Shown piece after piece: positions 1 through 5,032 of a DNA stretch of 5,829 nucleotides. The stretch comes from Rhodanobacteraceae bacterium (GTDB lineage Bacteria > Pseudomonadota > Gammaproteobacteria > Xanthomonadales > Rhodanobacteraceae): NCBI GenBank assembly GCA_025928735.1, contig JAICIW010000163.1, forward strand, positions 1 through 5,829. Reading direction: 5' to 3'. Both the position numbers and the translations under genes were made by a program. The number at the start of each line of letters is the position of its first letter. Position 1 is the stretch's first letter. The notes beneath the pieces are model-generated. The model did no database searches, was not told where the DNA came from, and saw only the letters and a program-made list of their open reading frames with translations.

Positions 1-459
1 CGCCTGGATCCGGATCACCGCGAGATCGGTGGTCGAATCTGCGCCGATCACCCGGGCCTTGTACGACTTGCCATCGGTGAGCGTGACCTTGACGTCGTCG
101 GCGCCGGCGATCACGTGGTTGTTGGTGAGGATGTAGCCATCCTTCGCGTTCACGATCACGCCGGAACCCAGCGATTGCTGCACCAGTTCGCGCGAAGGCG
201 GCTCGGCCGGCAAGCCGAAGAACTGGCGCATGATCGGATCGCTGAAGAACGGATTCACCGCGACCCGCCGGTGGCTGGTCGAGGAAATGTTCACCACCGC
301 CGGCGACACCTTGGCCAGCATCGGCGCGAGCGACGGGAGCGCCTGCCCGTTCACCGCGACCGGGAGCGTGCCGGCCGCGGCGGGCAGCGCGCAGGCCAGC
401 GCCAAGGCGATGGCGGCGATCAGGGACGACGAACGGCGGGTGCGCGTGACGGGCGACAT
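1..459 (-). CDS. degQ: DegP/DegQ (HtrA)-family periplasmic serine endopeptidase, N-terminal part
   Basis: This is the first 153 residues of a leftward gene that runs off the window. HtrA-family enzymes degrade, and sometimes refold, damaged proteins in the periplasm. The N-terminus reads as a signal peptide: a basic start (MSPVTRTRR), a hydrophobic core, and an Ala-rich end near residue 29. PSLAPMLAKVSPAVVNIS follows, close to the start of mature DegQ. The trypsin-like fold is recognised by GSGVIVNAKDGYILTNNHVI, with catalytic His at residue 115, and DLAVI, with catalytic Asp at 145. Their spacing of 30 matches H105/D135 of E. coli DegP. The catalytic Ser and the PDZ domains would lie beyond the edge. 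The ATG at 459-457 is chosen because AAGGAG (complement of 465-470) lies 5 nt upstream. DegQ is preferred over DegP from the PSLAPML segment; MucD or another paralogue is possible. The family call is secure and the symbol less so. Confidence 0.93.
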   Translation of the reverse strand, partial: MSPVTRTRRSSSLIAAIALALACALPAAAGTLPVAVNGQALPSLAPMLAKVSPAVVNISSTSHRRVAVNPFFSDPIMRQFFGLPAEPPSRELVQQSLGSGVIVNAKDGYILTNNHVIAGADDVKVTLTDGKSYKARVIGADSTTDLAVIRIQA

Positions 460-489
460 GGCGGCTCCTTTCAAGGTTCGAACCGGCCC

Positions 490-495
490 ATTATC
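490..495 (-). promoter_or_regulatory. Possible -10 element for the protease gene
   Basis: On the minus strand this hexamer reads GATAAT, five of six matches to TATAAT, and would place transcription start about 25 nt before the protease ATG. I see no convincing -35 hexamer 16-18 nt upstream and no clear sigma-E type GGAACTT, so sigma class and use are uncertain. Confidence 0.3.
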
Positions 496-562
496 GGACA
501 AGCGGCAGGCGCGGCGCCTTCGGGTTTTCCGCGCCACCGTGCGCTCCGCGCCCAGCCTGCAA

Positions 563-610
563 TTTTTTTTGCGTTGGCCCCTTTACAGGCGAGACCCGTC
601 AGCGTAGGGT
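563..610 (+). promoter_or_regulatory. Candidate nrdJa promoter 1 with upstream T tract
   Basis: TTTACA (582-587) and TAGGGT (605-610) are separated by 17 bp. They resemble a sigma-70 -35 (five of six) and a weak -10 (three of six, with the key T1, A2 and T6). A run of eight T at 563-570 falls at about -54 to -47 from the implied start near 617, where an A/T-rich UP element would sit. The NrdR box at 627-642 would then lie just downstream of the start. This is an inference from pattern only, and competes with the candidate at 610-638. Confidence 0.35.
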
Positions 611-638
611 TGACTCCCGCTCGTGATCACAACATCTT
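610..638 (+). promoter_or_regulatory. Candidate nrdJa promoter 2 overlapped by the NrdR box
   Basis: TTGACT (610-615) is a good -35, and 17 bp downstream CATCTT (633-638) is a poor -10 that keeps the A2 and T6 positions. The NrdR-box match at 627-642 covers the -10, the usual position for repression by NrdR. Transcription from about 645 would give a leader of roughly 240 nt ahead of nrdJa. The overlap with the box favours this candidate; the weak -10 counts against it. Confidence 0.4.
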
Positions 639-642
639 GTGT
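627..642 (+). promoter_or_regulatory. NrdR box 1
   Basis: TCACAACATCTTGTGT matches the NrdR consensus ACACWATATATWGTGT at 13 of 16 positions, including the CAC half-site and the full TTGTGT half-site. NrdR is a zinc-finger/ATP-cone repressor that controls ribonucleotide reductase genes in response to ATP and dATP. The site lies 242 bp upstream of nrdJa, over or next to its candidate promoters, and a second, weaker box lies at the expected helical spacing. Confidence 0.75.
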
Positions 643-658
643 CCTGGGCTGTCGCAGG

Positions 659-674
659 GCCCAAGGTTTTGGCT
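659..674 (+). promoter_or_regulatory. Degenerate second NrdR box
   Basis: GCCCAAGGTTTTGGCT is a partial dyad that keeps the central C-AA...TT-G framework of the NrdR consensus but only about nine or ten of 16 positions. Its centre is 32 bp from the centre of the stronger box, about three helical turns. NrdR operators are typically pairs at this spacing. Taken alone the match would not be convincing; the spacing is what supports it. Confidence 0.45.
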
Positions 675-883
675 TCGAGGCAGCTTCGCGTCGGGGGACA
701 ATCATATGGTGATCGGGTGGTTGAGCGGGGCAAGCCCAAGGCGTCGAAGCTCGATGCGGCGCGGCCCTCTCGGTGAAATCGGACCCTTGAAGCGCGGCGC
801 CTGAACGGTGTGGCGCACGGGGGATATTCGTCGGCATCCGGGCATCCAACAAGAACCCGGAAGACACGGAGGCACATGACAAG
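675..883 (+). other. nrdJa leader region, no gene recognised
   Basis: This stretch is probably transcribed as the 5' leader of nrdJa. I see no supported gene on either strand and no sequence resembling a cobalamin riboswitch B12 box, which might have been expected upstream of a B12-dependent enzyme. It contains a short direct repeat, GGCATCC (833-839 and 841-847), and ends with the Shine-Dalgarno sequence GGAGG at 868-872. Long open frames crossing it on the minus strand are antisense to nrdJa. Confidence 0.5.
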
Positions 884-3800
884 ATGGGTACGGCGCGGGC
901 ACAACAGATAGCGCGGGCGGTCACGGAGGTTCCCCTGCAACCGGCATCCCTGGACATCTGGGACAAGAAATATCGCCTGAAGACCAAGCAGGGCGAACCG
1001 GTCGATGCGACCGTGGACGACACCTGGTCGCGGGTCGCGCGGGCGTTGGCCGACGTCGAAACTACGCCGGAACTCCGCGAGCACTGGCACGAACGTTTCC
1101 TGTGGGCGCTGCGCCACGGGGCGATCCCGGCCGGCCGCATCACCTCCAACGCCGGCGCGCGCGAGCACAAGCCGGCCACGTCCACCATCAACTGCACGGT
1201 GTCGGGCACCATTACCGATTCGATGGATGACATCCTCGAAAAGGTCCACGAGGCCGGCCTCACCCTCAAGGCCGGCTGCGGCATCGGTTACGAATTCTCG
1301 ACCCTGCGTCCGCGCAACGCGTACGTGTCCGGCGCCGGCGCGTACACGTCGGGCCCACTGTCGTTCATGGACATCTACGACAAGATGTGTTTCACGGTGT
1401 CCAGTGCCGGCGGCCGCCGCGGCGCGCAGATGGGCACGTTCGACGTCGCGCATCCCGACGTCAAGGAATTCATCCGCGCCAAGCGCGAGGACGGACGGCT
1501 GCGCCAGTTCAACCTGTCGCTGCTCGTCACCGACGGCTTCATGCTGGCGGTGGAAACCGACGCCGACTGGCCGCTGGTGTTCCCGGTGCATGTCAAGGAA
1601 AAGGACGAAATCGATCTCACGGACGAAACCAAAGTGATATGGCGCGAGTGGCCCAGCCACGACAACTACATCGTGCGCGACGACGGCCTGGTGGCCTGCA
1701 AGATCTACGGACACCTGCGCGCGCGGCACCTGTGGGACATGATCATGGTTTCGACGTACGACTACGCCGAGCCCGGCTTCATCCTGATCGACCGCGTCAA
1801 CGAGATGAACAACAACTGGTGGTGCGAGCACATTCGCGCGACCAACCCTTGCGTGACCGCCGATACCTGGGTGCAAACGTCCGCAGGGCCACGCCAGGTT
1901 CGTGATCTTGTAGGCCAAGCCTTCGCCGCACGCGTCGATGGTCAAGACCATGTCACCGGTGCGGAAGGTTTCTTCCGCACCGCCACAAAACCGGTGCTGT
2001 CGCTCGCGACTGAAGAAGGCTATCGCCTGCGACTTACCAGCGATCATCGAGTTCGCCGGGTGACGCACCTTACTCGCTGGAGTTTGGAAACCGAATGGTG
2101 CACGGCCGGGAGCCTCAATCCTGGTGACAAGGTTTTGCTGAACGACCATCGAGCCAATGCGCAATGGGATGGCGCACTGACCGCGGAACAGGGTTATTTG
2201 CTGGGCCTGCTGGTGGGCGATGGCACGCTGAAGCGAGACACGGCGATTCTGTCGGCGTGGCCGCTGGCTGCCGCGGTCAATGAATCAGCCGGCTGCGACG
2301 CGCGTGCATTGATGGACGAGGCGTTGCGCTGCGCGGAAACACTGCCTCATCGCTCCGATTTTTCGGGGTGGTCCGAAATTCGCGGGCGTGGCGAGTTCCG
2401 CTTGAAATCGGCTGCGCTGCGCGATCTCGCCTTCGGATTGGGTATGGCGCCCGGCGACAAGACCATTACGCCGGCGCTTGAAAAAGCCTCCAGCGAAGCG
2501 TATCGCGGATTCCTGCGTGGTTTCTTCGATGCCGACGGTTCGGTGCAGGGCAGTCAGACCAAGGGCGTTTCCGTGCGCCTTGCACAATCCGACCTTCCAC
2601 GGCTGGAAGCCGTGCAGCGGATGCTGCTGCGCCTCGGCATTCCTTCACGCATCTATCGCGACCGCCGCACCGCTGGCGAGACAATGCTGCCCGACGGCAA
2701 GGGCGGCAGCCGCGCTTACGCCATTCAGCCGCAGCACGAGTTGATTATCGCCGGCGAATCTCTGGCACGCTTCCGGGATCTGATCGGCTTTGCCGATAGC
2801 GGCAAGGCCGCGCGCCTGAATGTCGCACTCGCGGCTTATCGGCGCGGACTCAACCGTGCACGTTTCGTCGCAACGGTCGCTTCGCTGGAAGCCGACGGCG
2901 TTGAAAATGTGTACGACGTGCAGGTGCCAGGGATCAATGCCTTTGACGGCAATGGACTGCATGCGCACAACTGTGGAGAGCAACCTCTTCCGCCGTACGG
3001 TTCCTGCCTGCTGGGTTCGGTGAACCTCACGCGTTTCGTGCGCGATCCGTTCGGGCCCAAGGCGCAGTTCGACATGGACGAGTACAAGGAAGTCGTGCGC
3101 GTGTTCACCCGCATGCTCGACAACGTGGTCGAGGTGAATGGCCTGCCGCTCGAACAGCAGCGCAACGAAATCATGTCCAAGCGCCGCCACGGCATGGGGT
3201 TCCTCGGCCTCGGTTCCACGCTGGCGATGCTGAAGCTTCGCTACGGCTCGGACGAAGCGGTGAAGTTCACCGAAGACGTCTCGCGCGAAATGGCGCTGGC
3301 CGGTTGGGAAGTGGCATTGGAACTCGCGAAGGAAAAGGGTTCGGCGCCGGTGCTGCAGCAGGACTACACCGTCACCGGCGACATGCTGCGCAAGCGTCCG
3401 GAGATGGCGCGCGACGGCTACAAGGCCGGGGATTCGATTCCCGGCCGCGTGCTGCACGCGAAGTATTCGCGCTACATGCAGCGGGTCGCCGACGTTGCGC
3501 CGGAATTGGTCGATGCGCTCGCCGAAACCGGTGCCCGCTTCACCCATCACACCTCGATCGCACCCACCGGCACGATTTCGCTGTCGCTGGCCAACAATGC
3601 GTCCAACGGCATCGAACCTTCGTTCGCGCACAGCTATTCGCGCAACGTGATCCGGCCGGGCAGGAAGACCAAGGAAAAGATCGAGGTGATGAGCTATGAA
3701 CTCCTGGCCTACCGCGCGCTGATCAACGCCGATGCCAAGCCGGGTTCCGACGAGCCCAGCGAAAAACTGCCGGACTACTTCGCGGCCGCCGACGACATCA

Positions 3801-4153
3801 GTCCCATGCAGCACGTCGACATGCAGGCCGCCGCGCAGAAGTGGGTGGATTCCTCGATCTCCAAGACCGCCAACGTGCCGACGGATTATCCCTACGAGGA
3901 CTTCAAGGACATCTACTTCCACGCCTACAAGAAGGGCCTCAAGGGTTGCACCACCTTCCGCTTCAACCCGGCCGCGTTCCAGGGCGTGCTGGTGAAGGAC
4001 GCCGACCTTGCCAACACCACCTATCGTTTCGAGCTCGAGGACGGCAGCGTAGTCGAGGTCAAGGGCAACGAGGAAGTCGAGTACGACGGCGAGATGCACA
4101 CCGCCGCGAACCTGTTCGATGCCTTGAAAGAGGGTTACTACGGGAAGTTCTGA
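884..4153 (+). CDS. nrdJa: Class II (adenosylcobalamin-dependent) ribonucleotide reductase, catalytic part NrdJa, with intein
   Basis: The precursor is 1089 residues; removing the 374-residue intein (323-696) leaves 715, normal for NrdJa. The enzyme reduces ribonucleotides to deoxyribonucleotides in the cytoplasm, using a cobalamin-generated thiyl radical. By comparison with E. coli NrdA, Cys104 (INCTVSGT) and Cys708 (YGSCLLGSVNL) correspond to the substrate-site redox pair C225/C462. Asn321, Cys697 and Glu699 (NP|CGEQPLPP) correspond to N437, the radical cysteine C439, and E441. There is no N-terminal ATP-cone and no C-terminal cysteine pair: the protein ends NLFDALKEGYYGKF, as NrdJa of split enzymes does, and NrdJb downstream supplies the missing cysteines. 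The ATG at 884 has GGAGG 11 nt upstream; no in-frame ATG or GTG lies between the leader and it. Class II rather than class I is inferred from the extein sequence and the nrdJb neighbour. NrdR boxes upstream suggest nucleotide-responsive repression. Confidence 0.95.
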   Translation: MGTARAQQIARAVTEVPLQPASLDIWDKKYRLKTKQGEPVDATVDDTWSRVARALADVETTPELREHWHERFLWALRHGAIPAGRITSNAGAREHKPATSTINCTVSGTITDSMDDILEKVHEAGLTLKAGCGIGYEFSTLRPRNAYVSGAGAYTSGPLSFMDIYDKMCFTVSSAGGRRGAQMGTFDVAHPDVKEFIRAKREDGRLRQFNLSLLVTDGFMLAVETDADWPLVFPVHVKEKDEIDLTDETKVIWREWPSHDNYIVRDDGLVACKIYGHLRARHLWDMIMVSTYDYAEPGFILIDRVNEMNNNWWCEHIRATNPCVTADTWVQTSAGPRQVRDLVGQAFAARVDGQDHVTGAEGFFRTATKPVLSLATEEGYRLRLTSDHRVRRVTHLTRWSLETEWCTAGSLNPGDKVLLNDHRANAQWDGALTAEQGYLLGLLVGDGTLKRDTAILSAWPLAAAVNESAGCDARALMDEALRCAETLPHRSDFSGWSEIRGRGEFRLKSAALRDLAFGLGMAPGDKTITPALEKASSEAYRGFLRGFFDADGSVQGSQTKGVSVRLAQSDLPRLEAVQRMLLRLGIPSRIYRDRRTAGETMLPDGKGGSRAYAIQPQHELIIAGESLARFRDLIGFADSGKAARLNVALAAYRRGLNRARFVATVASLEADGVENVYDVQVPGINAFDGNGLHAHNCGEQPLPPYGSCLLGSVNLTRFVRDPFGPKAQFDMDEYKEVVRVFTRMLDNVVEVNGLPLEQQRNEIMSKRRHGMGFLGLGSTLAMLKLRYGSDEAVKFTEDVSREMALAGWEVALELAKEKGSAPVLQQDYTVTGDMLRKRPEMARDGYKAGDSIPGRVLHAKYSRYMQRVADVAPELVDALAETGARFTHHTSIAPTGTISLSLANNASNGIEPSFAHSYSRNVIRPGRKTKEKIEVMSYELLAYRALINADAKPGSDEPSEKLPDYFAAADDISPMQHVDMQAAAQKWVDSSISKTANVPTDYPYEDFKDIYFHAYKKGLKGCTTFRFNPAAFQGVLVKDADLANTTYRFELEDGSVVEVKGNEEVEYDGEMHTAANLFDALKEGYYGKF
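1850..2971 (+). mobile_element. Intein with LAGLIDADG homing endonuclease in NrdJa
   Basis: This in-frame insertion of 374 codons excises itself after translation and joins NP to CGEQPLPP. It begins with Cys323 (block A, CVTADTWVQTSAG) and has the block B T-x-x-H motif at Thr385-His388 (LTSDHRV). Two LAGLIDADG motifs follow: LLGLLVGDG (439-447) and LRGFFDADG (544-552). Both keep the metal-binding aspartate, so the endonuclease looks intact. LLRLGI (581-586) resembles the usual later endonuclease block. The end is VYDVQVPGINAFDGNG (block F) and HAHN (block G, penultimate His695 and Asn696), followed by Cys697 as the +1 nucleophile. All core splicing residues are therefore present, although the position often occupied by His in block F is Asn685. 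Codons such as CGA, CTT, GTA and TTG look more frequent than in the flanking exteins, consistent with transfer. Confidence 0.96.
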
Positions 4154-4190
4154 GCCGAGTGATCGACAAGCTGCATCCGGAGATGCTGTC

Positions 4191-4388
4191 GTGGAAAGTC
4201 AGGCCATGGAGGGCCGTTCTGGTACTCCATGGCCGAAGGTGCTGCAGTTGAACGAAGCGCACGCCGAGGCAGCGATCAGGGATGATCGCAAAGAAATGTC
4301 CGTTCTGGTGCCCATGTTGCGGCACCTGATCAACTCGGAGCATTCGAAAGCAGCGATCAAGGATGATCGCAAGATAATTTTTGTGTGA
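4191..4388 (+). CDS. Doubtful small open frame (65 codons, GTG start)
   Basis: A GTG at 4191 with GGAG 8 nt upstream (4179-4182) opens a 65-residue frame. Its only notable feature is a duplicated segment, AAIRDDRKEM and AAIKDDRKII, 27 residues apart, and that is the translation of the two DNA hairpin repeats. The R-to-K change is conservative, but the repeat and its dyad symmetry explain the sequence better as DNA or RNA structure than as protein. I recognise no family. It is listed so that the gap between nrdJa and the histone-like gene is accounted for; I would not annotate it as a gene without comparative support. Confidence 0.15.
   Translation: MESQAMEGRSGTPWPKVLQLNEAHAEAAIRDDRKEMSVLVPMLRHLINSEHSKAAIKDDRKIIFV
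4202..4234 (+). repeat. 10-bp inverted repeat after nrdJa
   Basis: GGCCATGGAG (4202-4211) and CTCCATGGCC (4225-4234) are perfectly complementary around a 13-nt loop, 48 nt after the nrdJa stop. No T run follows, so it is not a standard intrinsic terminator. It could protect the 3' end of the nrdJa message or belong to a structured RNA with the hairpins downstream. Confidence 0.6.
4269..4297 (+). repeat. Hairpin repeat copy 1 with CAGGGAUG loop
   Basis: A 29-nt unit repeated at 4350-4378 with 25 of 29 identities. Inside it, GCGATCA (4272-4278) and TGATCGC (4283-4289) form a perfect 7-bp stem with the loop GGGA. As RNA the apex reads CAGGGAUG, matching the CARGGAUG core bound by CsrA/RsmA when GGA is presented in a loop. 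Function is inferred; a REP-like dispersed element is an alternative. Confidence 0.6.
4350..4378 (+). repeat. Hairpin repeat copy 2 with CAAGGAUG loop
   Basis: The second copy of the unit at 4269, exactly 81 bp downstream. The stem GCGATCA/TGATCGC (4353-4359 and 4364-4370) is unchanged, while the loop is AGGA instead of GGGA, so the purine at the R position varies and GGA is kept. A run of five T (4378-4382) starts seven nt after the stem, too far for a typical intrinsic terminator. GATAAT at 4373-4378 could be a -10 for the histone-like gene, but no -35 fits. Confidence 0.6.
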
Positions 4389-4398
4389 GAATGCGTCC

Positions 4399-4418
4399 AC
4401 GGCGACGCGCGTCGCCGT
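4399..4418 (+). repeat. Perfect 20-bp palindrome upstream of the histone-like gene
   Basis: ACGGCGACGC followed directly by its reverse complement gives a perfect 20-bp dyad 54 bp before the next ATG. As RNA it would form an 8-bp stem with the loop GCGC, followed by UUCAAUGUU, a poor U tract. It may be a weak terminator, a leader hairpin or a protein-binding dyad; the sequence does not decide. Confidence 0.5.
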
Positions 4419-4431
4419 TCAATGTTGCATC

Positions 4432-4444
4432 CAGTGGTCCACTG
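4432..4444 (+). repeat. 13-bp dyad just before the histone-like gene
   Basis: CAGTGG-T-CCACTG is a perfect dyad ending 15 bp before the Shine-Dalgarno sequence of the histone-like gene. Its one-base centre suits a DNA operator better than an RNA hairpin. I do not recognise the binding protein. Confidence 0.35.
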
Positions 4445-4471
4445 TCAACGATCCATCCGGAGGAGCATCCG

Positions 4472-4921
4472 ATGAGCAACGAAACCACGTTCCCGTGGAG
4501 CATCACCGAAGAACCCGCGGCGCCTGCCGCGCCGGCCCCGGCCGCTGCTGCCAAACCGGCTGCCAGGAAACCGGCGAAGAAGAAAGCCGCCAAGAAACCG
4601 GCGGCGAAGAAGGCTGCCAAGGCCGCGAAGAAGCCGGCCAAGAAGGCTGCGAAGAAAACCGCGAAGAAAGGCGGCGCGAAAAAGGCCGTCAAGAAAGGCG
4701 CGCGCAAGGCTGCCAAGAAGGGCGGCGCCCGGAAAGCGGCCAAGAAGAGCGCACGCAAGGCCGTCAAGAAGGGCGGCGCCAGGAAGGCTGCCAAGAAGGG
4801 CGCGCGCAAAGCCGTGAAGAAGGGCGGCGCCCGGAAAGCCGCCAAGAAGACCACGAAGAAGGCTGCCAGGAAGGGCGGCGCGAAGAAGGCCGCCCGGAAA
4901 GGCGCCCGTCGCAAAAAGTAA
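4472..4921 (+). CDS. Lys/Ala-rich histone H1-like (AlgP-type) protein
   Basis: This 149-residue, extremely basic, low-complexity protein resembles bacterial H1-like proteins (AlgP, BpH1 and relatives), which bind DNA or RNA through disordered KAAKK-type tails. Three parts are visible: an uncharged-to-acidic head MSNETTFPWSITEEP (1-15), an Ala/Pro linker (16-36), and a Lys/Ala tail. From residue 67 the tail is five units of a 17-residue repeat, consensus GGARKAAKKGARKAVKK, the last one shortened to 15 residues ending RRKK. There are no Cys or enzyme motifs. The ATG at 4472 is chosen because GGAGGAG (4459-4465) lies 6 nt upstream; an in-frame ATG at 4385 lacks such a site and would add an atypical segment. 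It sits between the two halves of the reductase and is closed by a strong terminator. Its exact role, and whether it is functionally linked to nucleotide synthesis, cannot be read from the sequence. Confidence 0.88.
   Translation: MSNETTFPWSITEEPAAPAAPAPAAAAKPAARKPAKKKAAKKPAAKKAAKAAKKPAKKAAKKTAKKGGAKKAVKKGARKAAKKGGARKAAKKSARKAVKKGGARKAAKKGARKAVKKGGARKAAKKTTKKAARKGGAKKAARKGARRKK
4670..4918 (+). repeat. 51-bp tandem repeat coding the basic tail
   Basis: Five in-frame units start at 4670, 4721, 4772, 4823 and 4874 (the last is 45 bp). Each opens with GGCGGCGC and encodes GGA(R/K)KA..., giving a strict 17-codon period. Units two and three are the most alike in protein, differing by one residue. 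Such arrays gain and lose units by recombination or slippage, so copy number may vary between strains. Confidence 0.85.
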
Positions 4922-4933
4922 CAGGCCGCACGA

Positions 4934-4965
4934 GACGCCGGCCCAGTCGGGCCGGCGTCGTTTTT
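4934..4965 (+). terminator. Intrinsic terminator after the histone-like gene
   Basis: A perfect 11-bp GC-rich stem (GACGCCGGCCC at 4934-4944 with GGGCCGGCGTC at 4949-4959) with the four-base loop AGTC is followed, after one G, by five T. It starts 13 nt after the stop codon of the histone-like gene. It should end that transcript and lies 67 nt ahead of nrdJb. Confidence 0.9.
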
Positions 4966-5032
4966 GAGCCACGTTTTTGAATCACCCGATTTGGAATCAG
5001 GTTTCTTTGGATCCGGCGCAGGAACGCACACC

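Noticed and set aside
505..570. Possible terminator: stems 505-510/555-560 and 508-514/529-535 followed by eight T
   Set aside because: The two stems overlap and exclude each other, the outer one has only 6 bp with a 44-nt loop, and no plus-strand gene ends here. The T run fits an UP element better.
115..804. Plus-strand frame of 229 codons over the start of the protease gene
   Set aside because: It is antisense to the conserved HtrA catalytic motifs and continues through the promoter region and NrdR box without family signal or ribosome site.
460..883. Cobalamin riboswitch before a B12-dependent enzyme
   Set aside because: I looked for the conserved B12 box and neighbouring core elements and did not see them; the visible regulatory signal is the NrdR box.
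599..2164. A 521-codon open frame on the minus strand
   Set aside because: It lies antisense to the nrdJa leader and coding sequence. GC-rich codon bias opens long antisense frames, and the sense strand here encodes clearly conserved reductase and intein motifs.
2645..4099. A 484-codon open frame on the minus strand
   Set aside because: It is antisense to the intein end and the C-terminal half of NrdJa, with no recognisable protein family; it is explained by the sense gene.
4670..4918. Regular direct repeats as a CRISPR array
   Set aside because: The units are contiguous, in frame and 51 bp long without distinct spacers; they encode the basic protein tail.
4976..5005. Promoter for nrdJb beginning TTGAAT
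   Set aside because: TTGAAT (4977-4982) is acceptable as a -35, but no hexamer resembling TATAAT lies 16-18 bp downstream.
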